A DNA stretch of 64,000 nt. It comes from Collimonas sp. OK242 (GTDB lineage Bacteria; Pseudomonadota; Gammaproteobacteria; Burkholderiales; Burkholderiaceae_D). Below the pieces are notes generated by a model. The model saw nothing but the letters and a program-made list of their open reading frames with translations. It was not told the DNA's origin and searched no databases. Made by a program: the position numbers and the translations under genes. The stretch lies in contig NZ_FNOR01000012.1 of assembly GCF_900107095.1 (NCBI RefSeq), forward strand, positions 62,001 to 126,000. The letters run 5' to 3'. Shown here piece after piece: positions 40,169 through 48,873 of the stretch; the first letter of the stretch is position 1; the number at the start of each line of letters is the position of its first letter.

Positions 40169-40657
40169 TCAGACTTCGGGTTTGAACTTCAGCACGGCGC
40201 CGTTCATGCAATAGCGCAGGCCGGTAGGTTTCGGCCCGTCGTTGAATACATGGCCCAGATGGCCGCCGCAACGGCGGCAATGCACTTCGGTGCGGCTCAT
40301 GCCGAACGTGGTGTCGGTTCTGGTGGCAACCGCGTTTGGCAGCGGTTGCCAGAAACTGGGCCAGCCGGTGCCGCTGTCGAATTTGCTCCTGGACGAAAAA
40401 GCCGCCAAATCGCAACCTGCGCAAAAATAGGTGCCGGCGCGTTTTTCATGGTCGAGCGGACTGGAAAACGGCCGCTCCGTGCCTTCCTGCCGCAAGATCG
40501 CATACTGGGTTGCCGTCAGGCGTTGCTTCCATTCGGCATCGGTATGGGTGATTTCAAACGTTTCAGCGGCAAACGTCCGCCGCTCCCGGCTTGCCAGCAA
40601 TCCGCCCGCCAACAGCGTGGCGCCAGCTCTCAGGATCATATTGCGTCGGCTAACCAT
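40169..40657 (-). CDS. msrB: Peptide-methionine (R)-S-oxide reductase with Tat-like signal
   Basis: Repairs oxidised methionine (162 aa). The zinc site is Cys79/Cys82 (CAGC) and Cys127/Cys130 (CRRC); the catalytic residue is Cys150 in [21 protein letters not shown] is a family signature. The first 30 residues ([20 protein letters not shown]) contain a twin arginine followed by a hydrophobic stretch, as in Tat signals, so this copy probably acts in the periplasm. AAGGAGGTGAG upstream fixes ATG 40657. Convergent with rlmJ, gap 38 bases. Confidence 0.92.
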   Translation of the reverse strand: MVSRRNMILRAGATLLAGGLLASRERRTFAAETFEITHTDAEWKQRLTATQYAILRQEGTERPFSSPLDHEKRAGTYFCAGCDLAAFSSRSKFDSGTGWPSFWQPLPNAVATRTDTTFGMSRTEVHCRRCGGHLGHVFNDGPKPTGLRYCMNGAVLKFKPEV

Positions 40658-40879
40658 GAGCTCACCTCCTTTGGTTCTCAAATGGCGTCACATTGGTATA
40701 CGAAGCAATAGGGGCTGCGGATGCAAACGCCGATATTGCTCACGCTCTAATTCCAATCTAATCAAAAAGACGGATAATGCGAGTCCTGTTTTAATTGCCT
40801 CCGGATTTTTAGATTTTATATATGTACATTAATCAATCGATATGTATTGACGTGTGTTGATGTGTATATATGACAATAA

Positions 40880-40898
40880 AATAATGATAAATATAAAA
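40880..40898 (+). promoter_or_regulatory. Fur-box-like sequence at the start of a TonB receptor gene
   Basis: AATAATGATAAATATAAAA matches the 19-bp Fur consensus GATAATGATAATCATTATC at about 13 positions. It spans the probable ATG at 40884. The area is AT-rich, so a chance match is possible. Confidence 0.35.
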
Positions 40899-43157
40899 GA
40901 ATTGCACTCTGTAGCTATCCGTACGCGCACGTTACCGCTGCCAGCCAGAAAAAAACTGTTGATTACATTAATTGCCGCAGCCACCGCCCACATGGCGCAT
41001 GCGCAAAGCATTTCCGATCAAAAAGAGACTGCGGCACATGCTTCCGGGCAGACCGGGCAATTGCAAACCAAGGCGGACGACGCTCCTGCGTTGCCGACCG
41101 TTACCGTAACCGGCGCCGACAGTTATCGCAAGAGATCGGCGTCGATCGGGACATTCGGCGAAGCTTCCTTGCTGGACACGTCTGCCTCGATTTCGGTCAT
41201 CACGCGCAGCCAGCTGGATGACCAGCAATCACGCTTACTCAGTGAAGTAGTGCGCAACGATGCCGCGGTCGGCGACAATTACGCGCCGGTCGGCTACTAC
41301 GAAAATTTCACCATTCGCGGCTTTGCGCTGGATCTGGCGTCGAGTTACCAGATCAACGGCATGAGCATTGCCGGCGAACAGAATGTGGCGCTTGAAAACA
41401 AGGAGAGCGTTGAAATCCTGAAGGGGCTGGCCGGCCTGCAAAGCGGCATGGCCGCTCCAGGCGGCCTGATCAACTATGTGACCAAGCGCCCGGCCGATGT
41501 ACGCTCTGTCACGCTTGAGACAGACTCGCGCGGCTCGCGTTACCTGGCGGCCGATATCGGCGCCTTGTTCGGCGAGCAAAAGCAGTTCGGGATCCGCATC
41601 AACGCCGCCCACGAAAGCCTGCATTCGTATGTGAACGATGCCGACGGCGAGCGTAATTTCGCCTCGCTGGCCGCCGACTGGGTGATCACACCGCAGGCGC
41701 GGCTGCAATTCGACGCCGAGTATCAGCACCGCGAGCAACGCTCCGCGCCGGGCTATCAACTGCTGGGCGGCACAGTCGTCCCAAGCAACGTCTCTCCGGA
41801 AAAATTGCTGGGCGCGCAACCGTGGGCCAAGCCGGTCACGATCAACTCGGTTAACCTGAATCTGCGCCTGGATCTTGACCTGACGCCTGACTGGCATGCG
41901 TATCTGGCGGCCAGCCACAGCCGGGTGGTGATCGACGATAATTCAGCGTTTCCGTACGGCTGCGGTTATGGCGCCAGCTGCGGCGCAGGCGGGACGCCGG
42001 CGCGTTATTTCAGCGCCGGCGGCGATTTCGATATCTACGATTATCGTTTCCCTGACGACACCCGACGCAACGACCAGTTGCAGGCGGTGCTGCAAGGACA
42101 TCTCGATACCGGCAAGCTGCGCCACGATCTGACCTTGGGGGCGAGCATGTTCCGCCGCACCGTGGCGCAGAGCGATGGCGTCAATGAGTATGTCGGCAGC
42201 GATAATATCTATAACCCGAACCCGATCGTCTATGCGCCGTCGCCGTTGACGCCGGACGCTTCCTATCTGCGCCTGGACAGCCGGCAGAAGGCATTGTTTG
42301 CGGTAGATCGCCTCAGTTTCAATCCGCAATGGCAACTGATCGCCGGCGCCCGCCAGGTGTGGGTGAATGAACGGGCGCTGGATATTACCGGCGCGGCGAT
42401 GCGCACCACCGACAAGACACTGCTGTTGCCGCAGATCGCCCTGGTGTACAAACCGCAAGCGGACCTGTCCCTGTACACCAGCTACAGCAAGGGGTTGACG
42501 ATGGGCGGCCAGGCCCCGTGGTGGACCGAGAACGCCTTTGCTTTCCTGCCGCCGGCCGTGTCGCGCCAAATCGAAGCCGGCGTCAAATACGATTGGCGCG
42601 ACCAGCTCAGCCTGAGCGCGGCGATATTCCAGATGAGCAGGCCTTACGAATATCCCATGCCGGACGAGAATGGCTTCACCTATGTCCGGCAAGGTAGCGA
42701 AACGCATCGCGGGATAGAGCTGAATGCAGCTGGCCAGGTCAGCAAGCAACTGCGGCTGACGGCCAGCCTGGCCATGATCCAGGCACGCGCCGAGGATACC
42801 GGCACGCCGGCTTACGACGGCCATCAAGCAATCAATGTGCCGCGGCTGCGCGCCGCCCTGTATGCGGCCTACGCAGTGCCGCAGATTACTGGCCTGAGCG
42901 TGCTGGGCGGCTGGCAATACAGCGGCAGCAAAGCGGCCACGCGGGAAGGCAGCGTCGACGTGCCGGCCTATTCTTTGTTCAATGCCGGCTTGCGTTACAA
43001 GACCAGCGTGGCGGGTCATGCAACGGCGGTGCGTCTGAGCGTAGATAATCTGTTCGACAAGCGTTATTGGAAAGATGTCGGCGAATACATCGGCGATGGC
43101 TATCTGCATCTGGGCGCACCGCGTACCGCCCGTTTGTCGGTTCAGTACGACTTTTGA
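40884..43157 (+). CDS. TonB-dependent receptor, siderophore-receptor type
   Basis: Outer-membrane receptor (757 aa from ATG 40884; alternatives at 40860 and GTG 40854). Signal peptide 1-41 ends MAHAQS. Plug motifs are those of the FhuA/FoxA group: TSASISVITRSQLDDQQSRL, then YYENFTIRGFALDLASSYQI and ENKESVEILKGLAGLQSGMA, PGGLINYVTKRP. The barrel ends TARLSVQYDF with terminal Phe. No ribosome site is evident. The next two genes, an APH-fold kinase and a PnuC transporter, follow with gaps of 19 and -1 bases, so the ligand is more likely a vitamin or nucleoside that is phosphorylated after uptake than a siderophore. The plug type and the Fur-like site support the siderophore option. Confidence 0.88.
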   Translation: MINIKELHSVAIRTRTLPLPARKKLLITLIAAATAHMAHAQSISDQKETAAHASGQTGQLQTKADDAPALPTVTVTGADSYRKRSASIGTFGEASLLDTSASISVITRSQLDDQQSRLLSEVVRNDAAVGDNYAPVGYYENFTIRGFALDLASSYQINGMSIAGEQNVALENKESVEILKGLAGLQSGMAAPGGLINYVTKRPADVRSVTLETDSRGSRYLAADIGALFGEQKQFGIRINAAHESLHSYVNDADGERNFASLAADWVITPQARLQFDAEYQHREQRSAPGYQLLGGTVVPSNVSPEKLLGAQPWAKPVTINSVNLNLRLDLDLTPDWHAYLAASHSRVVIDDNSAFPYGCGYGASCGAGGTPARYFSAGGDFDIYDYRFPDDTRRNDQLQAVLQGHLDTGKLRHDLTLGASMFRRTVAQSDGVNEYVGSDNIYNPNPIVYAPSPLTPDASYLRLDSRQKALFAVDRLSFNPQWQLIAGARQVWVNERALDITGAAMRTTDKTLLLPQIALVYKPQADLSLYTSYSKGLTMGGQAPWWTENAFAFLPPAVSRQIEAGVKYDWRDQLSLSAAIFQMSRPYEYPMPDENGFTYVRQGSETHRGIELNAAGQVSKQLRLTASLAMIQARAEDTGTPAYDGHQAINVPRLRAALYAAYAVPQITGLSVLGGWQYSGSKAATREGSVDVPAYSLFNAGLRYKTSVAGHATAVRLSVDNLFDKRYWKDVGEYIGDGYLHLGAPRTARLSVQYDF

Positions 43158-43176
43158 TAAGGATCAGGAACGCCGC

Positions 43177-44403
43177 ATGAGCGACCCCAGACAAGATGAC
43201 GCGATCGGCCCAGGCATGCCTGCGGTGTTGAGCCACGGCATGGGCCTGGATGCGGTGGCGTCAAGCTGGCCGGCGCTGACCCTGGATGAGGTAGCGCGGC
43301 TGTTGCGCCATTATCCGCAGGTCGGCACAGTCGCACGCCTGAACTGGCATAGTCCGCGGCCGTTTTCCAGTGCTTGTGTAGCCGACACAGTATCAGGCCC
43401 GGTATTTGTAAAGCGCTTGTTGCGGGTGATACGGACCGCGGACGAATTGATGGACGAGCACCGCTTCATGGCACATCTGCAGCAGCATGGAATGGCGGTC
43501 AGCGAGGTATTGCAAGCCAGCGACGGCAACACTGCCCATGCCGACGGCGACTGGACTTACGAGGTGCAGCGCGTCGGACAGGGCGTTGACCGCTATCGCG
43601 ATGCAACCTCATGGACGCCTTTCGCCAGCACTGCGGATGCGGCGGCGGCAGGCGGCGCGCTGGCCAGGCTGCATCTCGCGGCGCGCGGTTACGATGCGCC
43701 GGCGCGCAGCACCAAATTGCTGGCGTCCGGCTTTACCTTGTTCAATATTGAAGATCCGCAAGGAGTGCTGAGCCGGATCGGGCTTTACATGCAGGAGCGG
43801 CCGGCATTGGCCGACTACCTGGCGCAGCGTGACTGGCAACAGGAAGTGGGGCGCGTGCTGTTGCCGTTCCATGCGCGTTTAAGCCCCATGTTGCATGGCT
43901 TGACGCCCTTATGGACGCATAACGACTGGCATGCTTCCAACCTGCTGTGGCAGCCGCATGTGCCAGCTGAACTATCGACTGCGGTCGCGACCGTGGTCGA
44001 TTTCGGCCTGGCCGATCGTACCTGCGCTGTCTACGATCTTGCCATCGCCATCGAGCGCAACCTGATCGAATGGCTGGCCCTGCCGTCGATGCCTGTCAAT
44101 CAACGTGGCTTGGTGCATATCGATCAACTGGACGCCATGCTCGATGCTTACGAGGCGGTGCGTCCATTGTCGGTGCTGGAAGCGGCTGCCTTGCCGGCAT
44201 TGCTGCCTTTGGCGCATGCTGAATTCGCGCTGTCGGAGCTGGCTTATTTTCATGGCGTGCAGAAATCCGCCGAAAACTCGGCGCTGGCCTACGATACATA
44301 TTTCCTCGGCCATGCCGAGTGGTTTAATAGCGATGCCGGCGAATATCTGCTGGATCATCTGCAGCGCCGCAGCAACCATAAAAACAAACAACAGGAGTCC
44401 TGA
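43177..44403 (+). CDS. APH-fold small-molecule kinase next to pnuC
   Basis: A 408-residue protein of the aminoglycoside phosphotransferase/choline kinase fold. The ATP lysine is likely Lys79 (VFVKRLL), the Brenner motif is LWTHNDWHASNLLW (catalytic Asp250, Asn255) and the metal-binding DFG is Asp275 (TVVDFGLADR). Such kinases phosphorylate hydroxyls of small molecules. Position between a TonB receptor and PnuC suggests that it traps an imported vitamin or nucleoside, such as thiamine or nicotinamide riboside, by phosphorylation. Resistance to an aminoglycoside is unlikely in this context. The stop overlaps the pnuC start (TGATG). Confidence 0.82.
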   Translation: MSDPRQDDAIGPGMPAVLSHGMGLDAVASSWPALTLDEVARLLRHYPQVGTVARLNWHSPRPFSSACVADTVSGPVFVKRLLRVIRTADELMDEHRFMAHLQQHGMAVSEVLQASDGNTAHADGDWTYEVQRVGQGVDRYRDATSWTPFASTADAAAAGGALARLHLAARGYDAPARSTKLLASGFTLFNIEDPQGVLSRIGLYMQERPALADYLAQRDWQQEVGRVLLPFHARLSPMLHGLTPLWTHNDWHASNLLWQPHVPAELSTAVATVVDFGLADRTCAVYDLAIAIERNLIEWLALPSMPVNQRGLVHIDQLDAMLDAYEAVRPLSVLEAAALPALLPLAHAEFALSELAYFHGVQKSAENSALAYDTYFLGHAEWFNSDAGEYLLDHLQRRSNHKNKQQES

Positions 44404-45008
44404 TGTCAGGTTTGGAAATCAGTGCAGTCATCATCAGCGCCTTGGCAGTCTGGCTGACCGCGCGCCGCCATTTGTGGTGCTGGCCTATCGGCCTGGTCTC
44501 GGTGCTGTTATATGCGCGCATATTCCTGGATGCGAAGCTGTATTCGGATCTGTTGCTGCAATTGATCTTTGCGGTCATGCAATTGTATGGCTGGTGGCAG
44601 TGGAGCAGGGCCGTGCCGGAGCAGCACCATAGCCGGCAAGACAACCATCATATTCAGCCGCGGCGTTTGTCGAAATCCGGCTGGCTGACCGGCTTGCTGG
44701 CCGGGGCGTCAGGCAGCGTAGTGCTGGGTTATGTCATGGCCAGCTTTACCGATGCGCACATTCCCTGGCTGGATTCGGCGCTGACCAGCTTCAGCCTGGT
44801 GGCCCAGTTCTGGATGGCGCGCAAATACGTCGCCAACTGGTGGCTATGGATCGCGGTCGACATCATCTATGTCGGCGTGTATATCTATAAGGATCTGAAC
44901 CTGACCGCGGGTTTGTACGCCGCGTTCATCGTGCTGGCCGTTATCGGCTTGCGCAACTGGCAGCGGCAGCTGGTCGGCAATCAGCCGGCAGCCGCCGCCG
45001 CAGTTTAA
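44403..45008 (+). CDS. PnuC-family vitamin transporter
   Basis: Inner-membrane facilitator (201 aa) with about seven hydrophobic segments. Family features: WCWPIGLVSVLLYARIFLDA, LYSDLLLQLIFAVMQLYGWW and, near the end, QFWMARKYVANWWLWIAVDI, then YIYKDLNLTAG. The pattern W-x-x-x-x-x-x-D fits PnuC/PnuT, which move nicotinamide riboside, thiamine or riboflavin and rely on intracellular phosphorylation for accumulation. The adjacent kinase fits that mechanism. Vitamin identity is not resolved; no TPP or NAD riboswitch is visible upstream. The 3' end overlaps the convergent next gene by four bases. Confidence 0.9.
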   Translation: MSGLEISAVIISALAVWLTARRHLWCWPIGLVSVLLYARIFLDAKLYSDLLLQLIFAVMQLYGWWQWSRAVPEQHHSRQDNHHIQPRRLSKSGWLTGLLAGASGSVVLGYVMASFTDAHIPWLDSALTSFSLVAQFWMARKYVANWWLWIAVDIIYVGVYIYKDLNLTAGLYAAFIVLAVIGLRNWQRQLVGNQPAAAAAV

Positions 45009-46225
45009 ACGGCCTTCACGCCCAGATTCTGCGCCCATGCCAGCGCCGACAGATGCGCCAGGTTGACTTCCGCCGGGCTGATCTTCAGCGAGCTGGCCAA
45101 CGGGCCGATCAGCGGCGAGTTCAGCTCGCAAGCCTCGGCCAGCGCCACATAAGGGCCATACGGTCCGGATCGTGTCAGCAGCGCTGCGGCCACCTGGTCG
45201 GATAGTTTGATGTTGGCGAGAACTTCCTCCATGCTGACGCCGAGCAAGCGGTCCAGCAGCGAAAAGATACCGGCCACAAACAGGTTTTCCGATTCGCCCT
45301 TAGGCAGGTATTTTTTTCCGAGCAACTCGGAGAAGCGCCCGCGAACGATCGCCGTTTCCATCAGCACCGGCGAATAGCCGCTGCTGCTGGCGGTCGCCAA
45401 TAACAAGGACAGCCATTGAAACAGCGCTTCGTAGCCCAGCAAGGCGAGGGCGGCGCGCAGTGACTGCACTTCCGTTTTCAAGCCGAATGCAGCGGAATTG
45501 ATGAAGCGCAGCAGTTCGTAAGACAAGCCCGGATCGTGTTTGAAGATTTCTTCGATTTTTTGCAGATTCTCGTTCTTGGCAACCAGGTTCATGATTTGCA
45601 CAATGTGTTTCTGAGCAGGATTCAAGCCGGTGGCGCGTTTGCCGGGGCGCGGCGTCAGGTGCAGCTTGCCGATGAAAGCATCCAGTCCCAGCAAGGCGCA
45701 AGCGTCATAGTCCTGCCAGTTGCTGACCGGCCGGCCGACCATGCGCAACGACGATTTTTTCAGCGCCGCGTAGTGGCGTGCCTGCGCCGCAAAATTGCCG
45801 GCGGAAAATCGTACTTCAAGATGTGAGATGTCAGCGGGTAGCGCCGCGCCGGCCAGCTCTGCATCACGCAGCGATATGCCATAGCCTTCGGCGCGCAAGG
45901 TATTTACCGCAGCCAAGGTGTCCGGATCGGCGAGGTCGCTGTGCTTGAGTGTCAGCACGATGCTGGCGGCCGGCATCCTTTTGAGCGCCTCGCTTTTAAG
46001 CAGGGCCGGCGATGCCTCCAGGAACAGCAGTTTATTACCCAGCAACCAGCCGGTTTTTTCGTCGCTCAGTTTGTCGGCGACGAAACTCAGCAAAACAAGT
46101 AAGTCATATTCTTTCGTCTGCACATCGGCATCGTCGTCAGTTTCCTGCCAGGTGAGGTCGTAGCCGATAACGACCTGTTTCGGATCTAGCAAAGGTTCTC
46201 GAACTATGAAATTTTCGTTACGCAT
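45005..46225 (-). CDS. EAL-like/HDOD two-domain signalling protein (YuxH type)
   Basis: A 406-residue cytoplasmic protein. Residues 1-195 resemble a degenerate EAL domain (REPLLDPKQVVIGYDLTWQE; KHSDLADPDTLAAVNTLRAE) without the catalytic E-x-L and metal residues, so c-di-GMP hydrolysis is not expected. Residues 200-400 form an HDOD domain (QIMNLVAKNENLQKIEEIFK; HDPGLSYELLRFINSAAFGL; LFVAGIFSLLDRLLGVSMEE) that also lacks the HD phosphohydrolase metal ligands. Such proteins act as signalling scaffolds, often in motility control. It converges on pnuC with a four-base overlap and has three T-G-T/A-T-T-T-A-G-like repeats upstream. Confidence 0.87.
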   Translation of the reverse strand: MRNENFIVREPLLDPKQVVIGYDLTWQETDDDADVQTKEYDLLVLLSFVADKLSDEKTGWLLGNKLLFLEASPALLKSEALKRMPAASIVLTLKHSDLADPDTLAAVNTLRAEGYGISLRDAELAGAALPADISHLEVRFSAGNFAAQARHYAALKKSSLRMVGRPVSNWQDYDACALLGLDAFIGKLHLTPRPGKRATGLNPAQKHIVQIMNLVAKNENLQKIEEIFKHDPGLSYELLRFINSAAFGLKTEVQSLRAALALLGYEALFQWLSLLLATASSSGYSPVLMETAIVRGRFSELLGKKYLPKGESENLFVAGIFSLLDRLLGVSMEEVLANIKLSDQVAAALLTRSGPYGPYVALAEACELNSPLIGPLASSLKISPAEVNLAHLSALAWAQNLGVKAV

Positions 46226-46492
46226 CTTGGAATTTTTATAGTGGATGATGGTGAATGCTGCAAAATCGATTTTCCTAAACAGGCTAAATACTGCCTAAAC
46301 ACTGTTAACGGCTGTTTTTCAAAAAAATTGAGCCGATAATCTGAACTACAGGAAAATCTGCCACGACCACTATAAAAATGTCGCATTGTCACGACAAAAC
46401 CGCATCTCCGCCAACGGCACTGCGACCGTTGCGCTCGAATGCCAGAGTACCGGTAACAGCGACGGCAGCTTTCACTGCCGTGCGGTGACTGC

Positions 46493-47419
46493 TTAGCGTT
46501 TTGCCAATGCAGCGCGCTGCTGCAGCAAGGTCAGCCAGCGTTCGCCGCATTCAGCATCGCTGATACAGAGCGCGTAGTCGGTGACGGTGCGGGCGGCGCG
46601 TTCCAGCAACTGGATATCCGCTTCGTGCTGGCGCGCGACGTGCGGATCTTCCAGAAACAGTACGCGCCGGCATTGCTGGCGATCCAGGATCAGTTCAGCG
46701 ATCTGGGCGTCGCCGCCCAGCGGGCCGCTGAGGAAGGGTTTTACCCAGTTGCGTCCGGCTTCTTCACCTTTTATTTTTTGCGCCAGCTTATTGAGCAGGC
46801 TGCCGGTGGTGCCGGTGGCGCAGCGAAATGCAAACTGATCGAGCAGCGGGAAATGACGTTCAGCAATGTCCAGCATCCGCTCTTTCATGGCGTCGTGGGC
46901 GATCAGCGCGATGCCTTCTTGGGCCAGATTGAAAGTCGGGTCGAGCTCCGGGTTCGGTGCGGCGCCGGCCGCCATGCCTTCCAGCTCCAGCCATTCGCGG
47001 GCGCCGGCCAGCGTCGATAAAAACGGTTTTCCGTGAATCACGCATTGCCGTTTCAGGGCTACCGCTTCCGGAAAGGTCGATGACGGATCGACCGGATCCA
47101 TCAGGTAGATCACCGCATCCAGGGTCCGCGCCGGATCGGCGTCGACCACCCGCGACACCAGTTTCATCAGGCCGCCGTGACGGCCGTAAGGGAAGCGTTC
47201 GATGTGCGGATAGTCAAGCAGCAAGCCGAGCCGCTGCATGGCGTCCAGCGTGCGGCCGACGACGATCAGTTGCGGCTTCAGTTGCTGCTCGATGAGGTGG
47301 CGGCTACCCGCGAGCAGTTGCGCCAGCGCCGAATCGGCGCCGTTCTGATGGCTGCGGCTGGTGGCGAGGCCGATCCGGAAAGGAGCGGAAGGGGCATTGC
47401 GGGAAGAATTGGCAGGCAT
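46493..47419 (-). CDS. Tandem methylglyoxal-synthase-like protein
   Basis: A 308-residue protein made of two MGS-like halves. The second (about 169-285) keeps the pattern of the active enzyme: IALIAHDAMKERM (His175, Asp176), CATGTTGSLL, LSGPLGGDAQI (catalytic Asp237), LEDP (Asp258) and QHEADIQ (His265, Asp268). The first (about 14-140; IGLATSRSHQNG, YGRHGGLMKLV, YLMDPVDPSS) has lost the GGD and His positions. E. coli MgsA has one domain of 152 residues. The enzyme turns dihydroxyacetone phosphate into methylglyoxal. Start chosen at 47419; a longer frame to 47485 is possible. The greB gene is divergent. Confidence 0.8.
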   Translation of the reverse strand: MPANSSRNAPSAPFRIGLATSRSHQNGADSALAQLLAGSRHLIEQQLKPQLIVVGRTLDAMQRLGLLLDYPHIERFPYGRHGGLMKLVSRVVDADPARTLDAVIYLMDPVDPSSTFPEAVALKRQCVIHGKPFLSTLAGAREWLELEGMAAGAAPNPELDPTFNLAQEGIALIAHDAMKERMLDIAERHFPLLDQFAFRCATGTTGSLLNKLAQKIKGEEAGRNWVKPFLSGPLGGDAQIAELILDRQQCRRVLFLEDPHVARQHEADIQLLERAARTVTDYALCISDAECGERWLTLLQQRAALAKR

Positions 47420-47538
47420 ATGACGGGATCTGGAGTCGACGCGGGCAACATTGCACCGGCCTGACTTTACCATACCGCCATGCAATAAAAGCCATGTTCA
47501 GGAGCCGAATCGGCAGTCGCAGCGCAATTGGAACTACA

Positions 47539-48102
47539 ATGTCAGCTATGAACAAGGCATTTGTAAAAGAATCTGAAGGCGATGACGACGATCTGGAATT
47601 CGGACTGCCGGCGATCCCGCCCGGCACCAAGAATTACATGACGCCGGCAGGCTATCAACGCATGAAAGACGAGCTGTTGCGTCTGATTGATGTGGACCGG
47701 CCGGAAGTGGTGCGCATCGTTTCCTGGGCCGCCTCGAATGGCGACCGTTCCGAAAACGGCGATTATATTTATGGCAAGCGCAGACTGCGTGAAATCGACC
47801 GCCGCATCCGCTTTTTGACCAAGCGCCTGGATCTGGCCGAAGTGGTCGATCCGAGTGTGCATCACGGCCGCGACCAGGTGTTTTTCGGCGCCACGGTGAC
47901 TTACCAGAATCATGCCGGCGAAGAGCACACGGTGACCATCGTCGGCATCGATGAACTGGATCCGCTGCATGGCAAGATCAGCTGGATTTCTCCGGTGGCG
48001 CGCGCCTTGACCAAGGCCCATGAAGGCGAGAGCGTAACCTTGATGACGCCGGCCGGGCTTGATGAACTGGAAATATTGGCGGTTAGTTATCCTGCATCGT
48101 AG
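47539..48102 (+). CDS. greB: Transcription elongation factor GreB
   Basis: Rescues backtracked RNA polymerase by stimulating transcript cleavage (187 aa). The N-terminal coiled coil contains NYMTPAGYQRMKDELLRLID and, at its tip, the acidic pair in ENGDYIYGKRRLREIDRRIR; the C-terminal FKBP-like domain has VFFGATVTYQNHAGEEHTVT and DELDPLHGKISWISPVARAL. An acidic insert (EGDDDDLEFG) precedes the coiled coil, as usual for beta-proteobacterial GreB. Start at 47539 or 47548; neither has a strong ribosome site. A perfect hairpin terminator begins at the stop codon. Confidence 0.95.
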   Translation: MSAMNKAFVKESEGDDDDLEFGLPAIPPGTKNYMTPAGYQRMKDELLRLIDVDRPEVVRIVSWAASNGDRSENGDYIYGKRRLREIDRRIRFLTKRLDLAEVVDPSVHHGRDQVFFGATVTYQNHAGEEHTVTIVGIDELDPLHGKISWISPVARALTKAHEGESVTLMTPAGLDELEILAVSYPAS

Positions 48103-48128
48103 GGTGGGCACTTCCGTGCCCACCCTAC
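48099..48128. terminator. Perfect hairpin between greB and a GST gene
   Basis: GTAGGGTGGGCAC and GTGCCCACCCTAC form thirteen perfect pairs around TTCC, overlapping the greB stop codon. There is no real T-run, so it acts as a bidirectional block or is a REP-like element; similar GGTGGGCAC repeats occur widely in proteobacteria. Confidence 0.7.
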
Positions 48129-48133
48129 ATTCT

Positions 48134-48826
48134 TTATCGTTTCTGATATTGCTGAGCGCCAAACAGGATATCCCGCGCCTTGTCGTCGGTCAGCGGCTTG
48201 CGGGCCGAGGCCAGCACTGCGACGCCGCGCTGGACCGCCGGGCGTTCGCTGATCATATCGAACCAGGCTTTCAGATGCGGAAAGTCGCTCAGTTCTATGC
48301 CCTGGTTTTTCCAGGAACGAAGCCACGGGAAAGTGGCGATGTCGGCGATCGTATATTCATTGCCGGCGAGGTAGGGGTGTTGTGACAATTGCTTGTCGAT
48401 CACGCCGTAGATGCGCTTGGCTTCGTTGGTATAGCGATTGACGGCATACTCTATCTTTTCCGGCGCGTAGATGCGGAAATGGTGAGTCTGGCCCAGCATT
48501 GGCCCGACCGCGCCCATCTGGAACATCAGCCATTGCAGGGTGCTGAATTTCTCACGATCGGTATGGCCCAGGAATTTGCCGCTCTTGCCGGCCAGGTAAA
48601 TCAGGATCGCGCCCGATTCAAAAAGAGAAATCGGCTTGCCGTCGGGGCCGTCGGCATCGACGATCGCCGGGATTTTATTGTTGGGCGAAATCGACAGGAA
48701 GTCCGGCTTGAACTGGTCGCCGGCGCCGATATCGACTGCGTGCACGCGATAGGGCAAGCCCAGCTCTTCCAGCAGGATGTGTACCTTGTGACCGTTCGGT
48801 GTGGGCCAGCTATAGACATCGATCAT
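48134..48826 (-). CDS. Glutathione S-transferase, YfcG/YghU-like
   Basis: A 230-residue GST. The N-terminal thioredoxin-like part reads MIDVYSWPTPNGHKVHILLE, then ISPNNKIPAIVDADGPDGKP and SLFESGAILIYLAGKSGKFL; the Asn in T-P-N-G and the E-S-G-A glutathione-binding pair match the Nu-class YfcG/YghU proteins, which work as disulfide reductases rather than classic transferases. The C-terminal all-helical part has LAGNEYTIADIATFPWLRSW. It converges on greB and is upstream-linked (48 bases) to the aminotransferase gene on the same strand. Confidence 0.9.
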   Translation of the reverse strand: MIDVYSWPTPNGHKVHILLEELGLPYRVHAVDIGAGDQFKPDFLSISPNNKIPAIVDADGPDGKPISLFESGAILIYLAGKSGKFLGHTDREKFSTLQWLMFQMGAVGPMLGQTHHFRIYAPEKIEYAVNRYTNEAKRIYGVIDKQLSQHPYLAGNEYTIADIATFPWLRSWKNQGIELSDFPHLKAWFDMISERPAVQRGVAVLASARKPLTDDKARDILFGAQQYQKR

Positions 48827-48873
48827 GACTATTTCCTTTTTTAAAGTTGTATCGCTGCGTGCTTGAAATACGT

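Noticed and set aside
40658-40883. Possible TPP or NAD riboswitch before the TonB-kinase-PnuC operon
   Set aside because: None of the conserved blocks (such as CUGAGA with the matching purine-rich partner of the THI element) can be found.
46386-46494. Plus-strand open frame ending in a Cys-containing tail between the HDOD and MGS-like genes
   Set aside because: No start codon with a ribosome site and only about 37 codons; possible scrap of an exported protein but unsupported.
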